A stretch of DNA of 64,000 nucleotides from Shinisaurus crocodilurus (lineage: Eukaryota; Chordata; Lepidosauria; Squamata; Shinisauridae). Positions 30,734 to 39,735 of this stretch are shown piece after piece. Position numbers and translations under genes: made by a program. Numbering within the stretch: position 1 is the stretch's first letter; the number at the start of each line of letters is the position of its first letter. Below the pieces are notes generated by a model. It did no database searches. It was not told the DNA's origin and saw only the letters and a list, made by a program, of their open reading frames with translations. Location of the stretch: contig CM037883.1 of assembly GCA_021292165.1 (NCBI GenBank), positions 10,245,434 through 10,309,433 on the forward strand, given 5' to 3'.

Positions 30734-31485
30734 GCTTTTCTACATGAGGCATTTGTCGTGTGCTCATCATTCCCTACTCACGGTTTCTTTAGGTGATGGC
30801 GTGACCCTCCAATTTCAGTTCTGTGCCTAACCAGCACTTTCAACGAGTTTTTTTTTTATTAGAGCAGGGAAAATGCGGCATTTAATTGTGAAAGTGAAAG
30901 AAAGCATGATTTCCTCTTGTGTATTTGCACTATCCTGCTACACCACAGTGCCACCTAGAGGTTATGTAGCAGAAAAGGAAACACTCCAGGTGTAGTGCTG
31001 GGATCTCAATTCGGCGACAAAACTGAAAATAGATACAGTGGATTAACAGCTGATTATCAGCCTTGTGTAGAAAAGCTCCAAGTATCCCCACCCCTGTTAT
31101 CTCCATTCTGAGATCTGGGATAACATTTGGGATTCCTGAGTGCTGCTCCCCCTCCCGACAACATAGAGGGTCACGGATTCCTCTCCCCTAGCATAGTTAG
31201 AACCCTCCATTTTATCCTCACAGCTACACGTTAAGTTAAAAAGTATAGTGTGCAACTGCAGGTTTTAAAACATAAAATGCTGATTGCGAGGGGGGGTGAT
31301 TTTCAGGACCACGAGGCATAGGGTAAGATTAAACCCTTCCCTCTCCATGCAGGATCCCAACCAAAAACCTTCCCTGTGGCAATTAGCCTTAGGACAAAAA
31401 GCTCCCATTGTCACTAGGATTCAACATAATATGCATCCTGCTCTGCAAAAAAGGTGGGGGGGGAGGATAACGTAGAGCTAGAAAT
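30734..31485 (+). repeat. Dispersed repeat D, copy 1
   Basis: About 750 bp that is repeated in inverted orientation at 61277-62075. Shared words in order: 'TTTCTACATGAGGCATTT', 'GTGACCCTCCA', 'AAAATGCGGCATTTAATTG', 'GTGCCACCTAG', 'GATTAACAGCTGATTA', 'GTGTAGAAAAGCTCCAAG', 'GGGATTCCTGAGTGCTGCTC', 'GGCAATTAGCCTTAG'. An internal pair, CTTTTCTACA at the left and TGTAGAAAAG at about 31065-31075, suggests an element end. The class is uncertain. Confidence 0.75.
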
Positions 31486-32175
31486 GGTACAGAAAGGGGC
31501 AACCAATGATAAGGAGATTGGAGCATCATCTGGGGCTTTTGAGTTTTGAGAAAAAGGCAACTCAGGGTGCAATCATGTGTGTGTTTAGACAGAAAAAAGT
31601 CCTACAACTCCTGCAAAAGTCCTACAACTCCCGTGCTGACTGGGGAATGCTGAGAATTGCAGGGCATTTTTCTGTCTAAACATGCATAGGATTGCATCTG
31701 AAGATTGGGGAAACATGATCGAGGTTTATAAAATTATGCATGGTGTGGATAAATTGAAGAGAGATTTTCTCTCTCTCTGATAGTACTTGAACCATCCAGT
31801 GAAACTGATTGGCAGGAGATTCGGGATAATGAAACTGATTGGCAGAGGACAAAAGAAAGGACTTCTTTACACAGCATGAAATTAATTTATGGAACTCATT
31901 GCCACAAGATGCGGTGATAGCCACCAGATTAGATAAATAAATATAATAATAGATGGCTTTGGAAGGGGATTAGACAAATTCACCCAGGGTAAGTAGCTAT
32001 CAGTAGCTATTAACTATGATGCCTAAATAGAACCCCCATGTTCAGGCAGTTTGCTACTGAATGCCAGTTGCAGGAAGGCACAGGTGGGAGAAAAATATTC
32101 CTGGCTATGGGTCCCCAACAGCATCTAGTAAGCCACTATAGGAAGAAGGATGCTGTTCTAGATAGACCCTTAGGT
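31486..32175 (+). mobile_element. CR1-clade LINE C-terminal fragment, split by a MITE
   Basis: The translated frame is broken but reads MIEVYKIMHGVDKL, then HPVKLIGRRFG and GLDKFTQGK, matching the open copy at 56720-57103. The LINE resumes after an inserted foldback MITE (31563-31700). The 3' UTR follows with 'CAGTTTGCTACTGAATGCC' and 'GGATGCTGTTCTAGATAGAC'. Confidence 0.8.
31563..31700. mobile_element. Foldback MITE inserted in the CR1 fragment
   Basis: CAGGGTGCAATCATG at the left, 'GTTTAGACAGAAAAAAGTCC' and its inverse 'TTTTTCTGTCTAAACATGC', ending GGATTGCATCTG. A relative lies at 35861-35964. Confidence 0.75.
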
Positions 32176-32177
32176 CC

Positions 32178-32307
32178 AGAGGAAGGCAACCCGGTGTCCT
32201 CCAGATGTCTTGGCTTAAAACTTCCATCATCCCTGACTATTGGCCTTGCTGGCCGGGGCTAATGGGAGTTGTAGTCCAACCTGGAAGATACCAGGTTGCC
32301 TAGTCCT
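32178..32307. mobile_element. Family R foldback MITE
   Basis: 'GGCAACCCGGTGTCCTCC' pairs with the inverse 'GATACCAGGTTGCC', and 'AAACTTCCATCATCCC' with 'GGGAGTTGTAGTCC'. Confidence 0.7.
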
Positions 32308-32309
32308 GC

Positions 32310-33330
32310 CTTAGTGTGTGCCGTGTGTCACAGATACCTGCAGCCGCTCCCAAAAATCACCTTTGCGTATTGGTAGCTCAGCGCCATGGCTGAAAACATA
32401 TAAAGAGTGATACCACTCCATCACTTATGTGGAGCAGTCCCGGCCAGTGGCCCCTGGGAAGTCTCCTACTTCCGAGCAGACATATGTGAGATCAGGCAGT
32501 AGAGTGACAGGATCTTTTGGGTTGTTCAAAAGTTAGCAGGTGTCTTGATCCACCGTTGTTTGCTATCCCAATTTGTTTCCCATCATTAGTCTGAAATAAA
32601 TGTCGACCAAAGGATTCTTCATTTAAACCTTTCTTAAATATCCTTGGCTTTTCAAATAGTAAAACTTATTAATTTATTTATTTATTTATTTAAAATGATT
32701 TTTTAAAGCCACCTTTAAGGGTAGAACTTAAGAGTTTCCTTTTTTAACCAAAATACAGGAAGTTTGCGGGGGGGGGGGGGGGAGGTGAATGCCTGTTTTC
32801 AGCTAACGTTTCTTTTGTTCTGGGAATTGCTTTCTTGGGAGAATCACTTACGGCCCACCAAAGACTTAACTAGAAACTCACAAGTCTCCCGCTGCCTGGG
32901 CATCGTAACTTTCCCACAGAAGAACTTTGGCAAGCTTTTAAAGAAACCCACTTCTTTTATTATCTGCTGTCAGCGTTGCTACCGCTCCTGGGACTGAATT
33001 TAAGTCCGGTGGTCACTAAGGACTTCCTGGACAGATGACAAATACTGTGGAAATGTGAGGGGGAAACCATGCGGAGTGTGTGGTTAGAAAAATTGTGACT
33101 AAGCAATGAGGAGGAGATTATTTGCAGTGACATCAGCTGGAGAGGAACGTTCTGATTTACAGGAACTTCACGTATTATTTCCTTGAGAGGATTTTTTGGA
33201 ACAACAAAGAGCTTTACAAAGTGCCTCTCACATTCTACGGTCTCTTACTTGAAAAGTCTTCTCATTGTCCAAAGGCAAACTTGATTAGCTCTTACAGAAG
33301 GTTGACCCAACACATAAAGAAACCGTGGAT
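32310..33330. other. Mostly unique non-coding stretch
   Basis: (TTTA)n at about 32670-32692, poly-G at about 32768-32781. 32995-33240 is unique and repeat-poor. No gene. Confidence 0.45.
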
Positions 33331-33337
33331 TGGATTC

Positions 33338-33440
33338 TTCTTCTTCTTCTTCTTCTTCTTCTTCTTCTTCTTCTTCTGCTTCTGCTGCTTCTGCTGCTGC
33401 TTCTTCTGCTGCTGCTGCTTCTCCTCCTTCTCCTTCTCCT
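33338..33440. repeat. (TTC)n with interspersed TGC/TCC units
   Basis: About 13 TTC units, then mixed CTT/CTG/CTC triplets. Long leucine-rich or glutamate-rich frames here are artefacts of the triplet repeat. Confidence 0.95.
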
Positions 33441-33509
33441 CTTGGCAAATTTGCTTCAAGCATCCTCAAGCAGGAAGTTCTCCTTCACAAGGCCCATAGA
33501 AACAAATGA

Positions 33510-33895
33510 GAACTGACTGCCGTCTCCCAAAGCAGTTACTTCCCAACTCAAGGATGGAAAGCAGAATATCGGTGGTCAGTATAAGAGGTTTAAAGATGTT
33601 CTTAAGGCTAATCTAAAAAAATGCATTATAAACATCGAAAACTGGGAAGCTCTGGCCCATGAACGATCTAACTGGAGTTTGGCCTTTCACAAAGGTTCCA
33701 TGGACTTTGAAGAAGCCCGAGTGCAAGGCGAAAGGGAGAAATGTGCTAGGCAAAAAGCACATCAAACGAATCCTTTACAGGACCATCTTCCATCTGGTAA
33801 CCTGTGTCCTCACTGTGGGAAGCTGTGTGGATCTAGAATTGGCCTCCACAGGTCACTTACGGACCCATCGCTAGAGTCTACACAATTTTATACAA
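33510..33895 (+). mobile_element. LINE 3' fragment, same family as 2884-4146
   Basis: Matches the 3.70-4.08 kb LINE closely from 'GACTGCCGTCTCCCAAAGCA' to 'CACTTACGGACCCATCGCTA'. It contains the AFHKGSMDFEEARVQGERE and LCPHCGKLCGSRIGL blocks. A one-base insertion in the codons before the last histidines shifts the frame relative to copy 1. Truncated at the 5' side just after the TTC repeat. Confidence 0.9.
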
Positions 33896-33943
33896 TTTCC
33901 TCTTTATATAATTTTGTGGAGGACCAAAAACCCAATGGGAAAG

Positions 33944-34062
33944 AGGATGGGGAGCAAGGGCAGCTGGTGACAGTGGCGGTGAGAAGGTAGGCCCGCTGAG
34001 GGAGGGAGTGCATTGTGGGTGTCTTGCTCACGGGCCCTGAAAAACTTGGAGCCGCCACTGGA
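33944..34062 (+). mobile_element. Family Q right-end fragment
   Basis: 'GAGCAAGGGCAGCTGGTGAC', 'GTGAGAAGGTAG', 'GGGTGTCTTGC' and the end 'TTGGAGCCGCCACTG' match family Q. A GGAGCCGGC-type end supports hAT origin. Confidence 0.6.
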
Positions 34063-34365
34063 ACTTCGTGCATTCGTTTCAATGTTTGTTCAGGAGCTCG
34101 TTGGCTCAGGAGCAACTTCCCAAACAAGCCGGGCCAGTGGTTTATAACCTATTTCATTTGAAAAACCTCAAGGCAAGCAACAACCTTACAGAATTCCCAT
34201 ATGAACAACAATAGCAACAATTACTAGAGCTGCGATGTTTAGTTAAGCAGTTAGCTCAGGGGTGGGGAACATATTTTTTTTCTGTCAAGGCCTGCATTCC
34301 CTCTGAGGTGCCAGGTCCATCTGCCAGGGGTAGGTGGGACCAGAGCCAAAAATGGGTGGGGTCAT

Positions 34366-34554
34366 CCCTTCTCTCTTTCTCTCTCTCTCTCTCTTTCTGC
34401 CACACCCTTTCTCTCTTTTTCTTTTTCTGTCTCCCTCCCTCTCTCTTTCTGCCACCCCCCCTCTCTCCTTCTGCCACCCTTTTCCCTCTCTTTCTTTTTC
34501 TGCCACCCTCTCTCTCTCTCCTTCTGCCACCCTCCTCTCTTTTTTCTGCCAGAC

Positions 34555-34605
<51 letters not shown>

Positions 34606-34670
34606 ACCCCCTTTTCTCTCCCCCATGCTCCTTCTCCCCCCCTTCCTCTTTCTCTCTCTCCCTCCCTGCC
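34366..34670. repeat. CT-rich tract with (TC)n
   Basis: About 300 bp of CT-dominated sequence with repeated 'TTTCTGCCACCC' spacers and an uninterrupted (CT)n at about 34558-34601. A strand-asymmetric polypyrimidine tract. Predicted peptides are artefacts. Confidence 0.9.
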
Positions 34671-34681
34671 CAGTGGGTTGC

Positions 34682-35580
34682 CAGGGATGGGGACTCGGAC
34701 TCGAGGACTCGACTCATGAGTCGGACTGAGTCCCCCCTCTGACTCGACTCGGACTCGAGTCCCAATATTTTTAATGGGACTCGAGACTCAACTCAGGACT
34801 CGAGACCAAGGACTCGTCAACATCCCTGGGCTGTGCCAGAAGGAGTGGAGAGGAGCGTGATTGCCGGCGAAGAGCGCAGGGAAGCGAGGTGTGCCGCTGC
34901 TCGGCCACTATGGACGGCTACCAGGAGTGCAGCCCCAACAGTGTGTCAAGATTTATTTTGATTGATGTGTTGCGTACTTGGGAGAGGCAGAAGAAGGACC
35001 TGAGATTACTCTGTGTGGCTGCTCTGAGTGTGTTTCTGGTTCCAGCAAGTTCATCACCAGTGGAGCGGGTGTTCAGTGAGGGTGGAATTGTGATGAGATC
35101 TCACCGTTCCAGAATGGGGGCCAAACATTTAGAAAAAATCATGTTCCTCAAATGCAACATGGATAAGTTTTAGGAAGTACAGCAAGTTTATTTTTTAAAA
35201 TCATTTTTCTAAAATGCAACCTTTCAGACATTTTGGGTTTGGCTGCCTCTGCCGGCCTGTCTGGGGTTCCCAGCCTCCTCTGCCTCCCTGGTTATTTTGG
35301 GTTTTTCTGCCTGGTCTGTTCTTGCCAAAATCAGTTGCAGAGTTTTGAAATAAAAAGGCACACTTGTGTCTAGAATTTATTTAAGCCACACGTCTGAAGT
35401 AGCCTTATTTTGTTGGGCAAACCCCCCACTGATTTTAATAGGGACTCGTGGAGTCAGCTTTGGGAGTGACTCGTGACTCGTGAGTCACAATTTTGGACCA
35501 AGGACTCGGACTCGAGACTCGGGTCCAAAGACTCGTGACTCGACTCGTGACTCGAGACCAAGGACTCTTCAACATCCCTG
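34682..35580 (+). mobile_element. hAT element Z, copy 1, with transposase remnant
   Basis: Left end CAGGGATGGGGACTCGG and right end TCTTCAACATCCCTG. Both ends carry many GACTCGAGTC-type subterminal repeats (34690-34815 and 35440-35565). The frame at 34986-35171 encodes KKDLRLLCVAALSV, SSSPVERVFSEGG and IMFLKCN, the hAT C-terminal dimerisation block. All upstream catalytic and BED-finger parts are missing. The flanks TGGGTTGC and TGGTTGCT are an 8-bp duplication only if one indel is allowed. Confidence 0.85.
34986..35171 (+). pseudogene. hAT transposase C-terminal (hATC) remnant
   Basis: About 62 codons ending in a stop at 35171-35173. The conserved stretch with a Pro-Ala-Ser-Ser turn, then ERVFS, then an Arg-rich segment and FLKCN, is the dimerisation domain that closes hAT transposases. 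The RNase-H-like core with its Asp and Glu residues is absent, so no activity is expected. It may still mark the autonomous parent of the Z copies. Confidence 0.85.
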
Positions 35581-35860
35581 TGGTTGCTAGGGAAGGGACA
35601 GGTCACTTGAAATGAGGCTGAGGGCTGCAGGTTGCCTTCCCTGAGCTAGATCAATAGATTAAAATCCTTTCAATGGACTAACAAGGTGCCCCCAATTCAC
35701 CAGGAAGCAAATCATTAAGTAATTGCTTTTCTTAAAAAATAATAATAATAATGCACAAATCAGTGGGTAGGAGATGGATGCCATCTTAGGAGATGTGGTC
35801 CTCTTCATGTGCAAGCCAGAACTTTCCCTGGACAGTAAAGGGTTCCTAGGTTTCAAAGGC

Positions 35861-35964
35861 ATGTCTAGACAGGAAAAAAGGTCCTACTACTCCCAGCATT
35901 CCCCAGCCAGCAACGGTGGCTGGGGAATGCTGGGAGTTGAGGTCCTTTTTTCTGTCTAAACATG
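35861..35964. mobile_element. Foldback MITE
   Basis: 'ATGTCTAGACAGGAAAAAAG' pairs with the inverse 'CTTTTTTCTGTCTAAACAT', and 'CTCCCAGCATTCCCCAGCCA' with 'TGGCTGGGGAATGCTGGGAG' exactly. Confidence 0.8.
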
Positions 35965-35975
35965 ATATAGGATTG

Positions 35976-36330
35976 TTCCCCAAATGACTTTTCTGCCCAC
36001 CTCATATACCTATTGGCTCCTCCTGACCCAGAAAGACTTTAAACTAAGACTGCCAGCTCAGGCATTTGGCCTGGGCAACAGCGGCATTCACAGGTCCTCA
36101 CTTGTCAGCTGCCTGCAGCCAAATTCTGACAGCAATTCTCTGTGTCACCACTTGCTCCACAGCCATGCCAGCTCTCTGTACCCTGGTGAATCTGCTGCTC
36201 TTCATCCATTGGTCATCTGGTATAGACCAATGTGCCAGGGGCAAGAGCTGGGAAGCTACAGACCTGTGTGCTGCTCCTGCGGCCATGTGTGGTGAGCCAC
36301 CAGGGCTACAGCTCAGGCATGTGTTAAACT
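35976..36330. other. Unassigned stretch
   Basis: Frames of 103 and 88 codons overlap on the plus strand. No known domain, no start context that stands out. Probably chance. Confidence 0.4.
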
Positions 36331-36332
36331 AG

Positions 36333-36690
36333 CCTTCCCCAACCTGGTTCTCTCCAGATGTTCTGGACTATGACTCCCATCAGCCCCATCCAACATGGCC
36401 AATAATGGTGGGAGTTGTATTCCAAAACATGGAGCCAGTGTGGCATGGTGGGACTTGGGAGATCTGGTTTCTAGTCCCCACTTGGCCATGGCACTCACTG
36501 GGTGAATTTGGGCCAGTTGCTGACTCTCAGTCTCACCTACCTCACATGGTTGTTGTGAGGATATAATGGAGAGGAAGAGGAGGACCATGAAAGCCTCCTT
36601 GGACTTCTTGCAAGAGGGGGAAAAGGCAGGACATAAATTTAATAAAATAAATAAATAAAACATCTGGAGGCCAGGTTGGGAAATGCTGCC
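36333..36690. mobile_element. Family R foldback MITE split by SINE A
   Basis: The left part 'CCAACCTGGTTCTCTCC' pairs with the far-right 'GGAGGCCAGGTTGGG', and 'GACTCCCATCAGCCCC' with 'GGTGGGAGTTGTATTCC'. The interruption is a SINE A copy at 36431-36656. Confidence 0.8.
36431..36656 (+). mobile_element. SINE A copy with 7-bp target duplication
   Basis: Head 'GGAGCCAGTGTGGCATGG', B-box-like 'GGTTTCTAGTCC', core 'GGTTGTTGTGAGGATA', 3' end 'GAAAAGGCAGGACATAAA' and an AATA tail. Flanked by AAAACAT at 36424-36430 and 36657-36663, a clean insertion into the MITE. Confidence 0.88.
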
Positions 36691-36883
36691 ATTGATCGTA
36701 GTAAAGGCTTCCTGGGCTCTGGAACCACTCAGTCTGGCTACTGCCTTGCAGTAAAGATGATAAAGGATTTCTGTTCAGGCTGGGATTTTGCAGGGGCAAC
36801 AGCATCTTTGCTGGCTTGTGATCCTTGGTTCTGGTTTCTTGTTTGACAGCTACCTATGCCCCAGATCTAACACAATGACCTCG

Positions 36884-37219
36884 TTCACACAACACGACAA
36901 GCCAGAGTATGGGTTGAGTGTGAGTTGTCATTGAACCGTGGGTTGTTATTTAATCATGACTTGTTGTGTTGTGTGAACCCAGCCGTGCTAACAAACCATG
37001 GTTTCTTAATCATGAACAATCCACAGTTCACAACCCAACAACAAACTATGGGTTCTTTCATGGATTGTTTGTGGCTAATAAACCATGGTTTGTTAGCATG
37101 GCTAGGTTCACACAACACAACAACCCATGATTAAACAACAACCCATGGTTCAGTGACAATCCACACTCAACCCATACTCAACCCGTACTCTGGCTTGTCG
37201 TGTTGTGTGAACCCTGCCA
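36884..37219. mobile_element. Family P foldback MITE, copy 2 (best termini)
   Basis: The left arm GTTCACACAACACGACAAGC and the following 'CAGAGTATGGGTTGAG' are mirrored by the right end with one mismatch in about 36 bp. The interior repeats 'AACCATGGTTTGTTAGC' and its inverse. About 335 bp, no coding. I could not define a target duplication. Confidence 0.85.
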
Positions 37220-37240
37220 TTATGGGAGTGGCAGTAGGCA

Positions 37241-37372
37241 CAGGACCGGTGCAAGGCAGTTTGGTGCCCTAGGCAAAATACGCTGAATTTTTTTTCAAGG
37301 TGTTTCTGGCGCCCCCTTTAGCCCTGCGCCCTAGGCAGCTGCCTAGTTGGCCTAATGGTAGCACCGGCCCTG
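37241..37372. mobile_element. 132-bp hAT MITE with perfect 8-bp TSD
   Basis: CAGGACCGGTGC at the left, GCACCGGCCCTG at the right, and AGTAGGCA on both sides (37233-37240 and 37373-37380). The interior reads 'TGCCCTAGGCA' with inverse 'GCCCTAGGCAGC'. A related left end occurs at about 58080-58139. Confidence 0.93.
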
Positions 37373-37467
37373 AGTAGGCAATGGCAAAGCTCTCCTTTCT
37401 GCTGCTTGAAGCTACATTGATGCCTGCTATAGACTGCAGCTCTAGACAGTCACCTGGGACATCTGGA

Positions 37468-37655
37468 ACATAGAAAGATGTCCTATGCTAGTTCAGACCA
37501 TTGGTACATTTAGCTTGGTATTGTCTCTAACTACACTGACTGGCAGCTCTCCAGGGTTTCAGTCAAGGGGTCTTTCCCAACCTTGCTTGGGCATGCTAGG
37601 GATTGAATCTAGGACCTTCTGCATGCAAAGCATGTGCTCCTCCAGTGCTCCTTGG
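37468..37655 (-). mobile_element. tRNA-Ala-like SINE (SINE B), minus copy
   Basis: 'GACCTTCTGCATGCAAAGCA' is the inverse of the tRNA-Ala-like anticodon region. The B box is inverted as 'GGGATTGAATC'. The tail region 'GTCCTATGCTAG' is at the left. Confidence 0.8.
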
Positions 37656-38340
37656 CCTTTCCCCAGAAGACTCAACCTGGCATTAAAGCTTTCCCTAGAG
37701 GACCTCCTATTTTCGCAAATCTCATAGTGTCTTGGGCTTTGCAGCGGAGGTTCTTCAGGTTTGAGGTCACCGTCCCATTAGTCCTGTTTACCAAACAGAA
37801 AATCCAAGTTGAACTGCAATCTCTCTTAGCCCTGCGGCAGGAATAATGTGACTCTGGGTGACTGTGCCTTGGCTTGCTAAAGTAGTGCCGTTCCTGTATG
37901 ATGAGGCGAAAAACATCAGTATTACTGCAATTTTCCCAGCTCGTTTCCTTTTGTGCATGCATGGCATAGGGGAGGCAGCCATAATACCTTTGCTATGATT
38001 TGGCATAAATGCTGCTTTCAACTGCATGTTCAGGAGAGCAGCAAAATATTTTTCTGCTCCCCTAAAATTGTAGATGGATATGGCTGGCTGAAAACAGAAC
38101 AGGGAAATGCACAAAATTGCTGCTACAGATGCTACTGCCCTGACTTTTACCTCCTCTTTGCTGGAGTGTCACCCCTTTGTGTCAGACCTGGCTCCTGTCA
38201 ATCGGAGGGTGAGGAAGTGGGTGGAGGCCGTGGCTCACCATAAGAAGCGAGGGCTGACCCACCATAAGAAGCGAGGGCTGACCCACCATTTCCCCCCCAG
38301 AATTTTTTTCTCTTGAAAGAGAGAGCTATGGAGATGTGAT
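37656..38340. other. Unassigned stretch
   Basis: Frames of 96-108 codons on both strands overlap and match nothing known. A 24-bp tandem duplication lies at 38237-38284. Confidence 0.4.
38237..38284. repeat. 24-bp exact tandem duplication
   Basis: The unit beginning ACCATAAGAAGCGAGGGC occurs twice without mismatch and is followed by the first five bases of a third unit. Confidence 0.95.
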
Positions 38341-38344
38341 CAGA

Positions 38345-38705
38345 AGGGACTCGCATATTCAGACCAAAGGTCCACCAGGTCCTTGTCCACCATCCTGTTT
38401 CCCACAGTGGCCTGCTAGATGCCCTCAGGAAGCCTCACAGGCAGGGTGTGAAGGCAATAGCCCTCTCCTGTCATTGCCCCCCACGAACTAGCACAGTGTT
38501 CTCCAACCTTGGGTCCCCAGATGTTTTTGGCCTACAACTCCCAGCATGCCCCAGCCAGCGTAGTTGTAGGCCAAAAATATCTGGGGACCCAAGGTTGGAG
38601 AACGCTGAACTAGCATTCAATGGCATACTGCCTCTGAATACGGAGATGCCATTTCGCTTGCAGGGCTATTGATATTCAACACATCCTCCATGAATTTATC
38701 TATGA
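38345..38705 (-). mobile_element. CR1-clade LINE 3' UTR, split by a MITE
   Basis: 'CAGACCAAAGGTCCACC', 'CCCACAGTGGCCTGC', 'TCAGGAAGCCTCACAGGC' and, beyond the MITE, 'GGCATACTGCCTCTGAATAC' match the inverse of the 3' UTRs at 43010-43227 and 56522-56720. Confidence 0.75.
38494..38607. mobile_element. 114-bp hAT foldback MITE, twin of 25393-25507
   Basis: Starts CAGTGTTCTCCAACCTTGGG, ends GGTTGGAGAACGCTG. AACTAGCA flanks it exactly on both sides (38486-38493 and 38608-38615). The host sequence is a CR1 3' UTR whose empty-site relatives in this window lack the insertion. Confidence 0.93.
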
Positions 38706-38935
38706 ATTTAGAGGCGGGGGAGGAGAGGGAGCGCAGGGCCATTCCACCAGCCCTGCCAGGAGTATTAATTAATATTCCCCCTTCTCCCCTCCCCATTCCT
38801 TTTTCCTTGTGTGTTGTGTCTTTTTAGATTGTAAGCCTGCGGGCAGGGACTGTCTTGTTAATTGCTGTGAACTGCCCAGAGAGCTTCGGCTATTGGGCGG
38901 TATAAAAATGAAATAAATAAATAAATAAATAATCC
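38706..38935 (+). mobile_element. L2/CR1-type LINE 3' end
   Basis: 'TTTTTAGATTGTAAGCC', 'GGGCAGGGACTGTC', 'CTGTGAACTGCCCAGAGAGC' and 'TTCGGCTATTGGGCGGTAT', then an AATA tail. Confidence 0.8.
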
Positions 38936-38989
38936 TTTCTGCAAGCCATCTGTGCCCATGGCGATCACCATATTACATGACAAGGAATT

Positions 38990-39510
38990 ATTTATTCATT
39001 CATTTCATTTCATTTCATTTCTATACCTCCCAATAGCAGAAGCTCTCTGGACGGTTCACAACAATTCATAAAATTACAAACAACAGATACAGATAATAAA
39101 ATACCACATAAAATTTCAATAAACAAAATTTAAAACTATTTAAGCAGATAACAACAATTTCAATAAAAAAAAATACTAAAAAAATGTTAAAAAGACAGCT
39201 GACATACGGTAAATTTAAATACCGTGAAAAACCTGGGAGTAGATGCAATCTTAACCTGGCACTGAAAAGATGACAGCATTGGTGCCAGGTGGGCTTCAGT
39301 GGGGAGACAGGCCTCAGTGGGGAGATAATTCCACAATCGGGGCCACCACTGAGAAGGCCCTCCCCCTTGTTGCCACCCTCTGAGCCTCCCTCAGAGGTGG
39401 CACTTGGAGAAAGGCCTCTGATGTTGATAGTAGTGTCTGGGTAGATTTAGGTTGGGAGAGGCATTCAGTCAAATATTGTGGTCCCAAGCAGTCCCAAGCC
39501 ATGTAAGGCT
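38990..39510 (-). mobile_element. L2-clade LINE C-terminal and 3' UTR fragment
   Basis: The 3' end lies at the left ('CCCAATAGCAGAAGCTCTC'). The minus frame reads PPLREAQRVATRGRAFSVVAP, the L2 C-terminal block, and 'ATTGGTGCCAGGTGGGC' belongs to its 3' UTR. Frameshifts occur. Confidence 0.8.
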
Positions 39511-39514
39511 TCCA

Positions 39515-39735
39515 TAAAATTCCATAAATTTATTGCGCAGTGTGAGAAGGACTTCATTTTGTCTGTCCTCAGTCTCCTGTCAGTTTTGTCAGATGATCTG
39601 TTTTGTTCTAGTACAATGAGAGAGAGGGAGAGAGAGAAAACCCTCCTCTCTATCTACTTTGTCCTCATGATGCATCATGTTATAAACCTGGCTCATGTTC
39701 CTACTCTCTATTTGCCTTTTTTTTTTTTTCTAAAC
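39515..39735 (-). mobile_element. CR1-clade LINE C-terminal fragment
   Basis: 'TTCCATAAATTTATTGCGC', 'GAAGGACTTCATTTTGTC' and 'AGAGAGAAAACCC' correspond inversely to the WNSL...FFSLSHN region of the copy at 56720-57103. Heavily degraded. Confidence 0.65.

Larger units (their letters stand above)
34257..35643 (+). mobile_element. hAT-type MITE (H6) carrying a second hAT element
   Basis: Left CAGGGGTGGGGAACAT and right GGTTGCCTTCCCTG are imperfect inverted ends. The flanks AGTTAGCT (34249-34256) and AGCTAGAT (35644-35651) match at 6 of 8 bases, as expected for an old 8-bp duplication. Inside lie a pyrimidine tract (34366-34670) and the hAT Z1 insertion. Confidence 0.65.

Noticed and set aside
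33221..33516. Leu-, Phe- and Glu-rich frames
   Set aside because: Artefacts of the TTC/CTG triplet repeat.
34256..34765. Long Arg/Glu-rich minus frame and matching Ser/Leu-rich plus frames
   Set aside because: They are translations of the CT-rich tract and have no protein-like diversity.
35861..35964. Possible microRNA precursor
   Set aside because: The hairpin is explained by a foldback MITE with relatives at 31563 and 55571. No independent sign of processing.
36884..37219. Solo LTR of an endogenous retrovirus
   Set aside because: No TG...CA ends, no polyadenylation signal in LTR order, and the terminal inverted repeats of about 36 bp fit a DNA foldback element.
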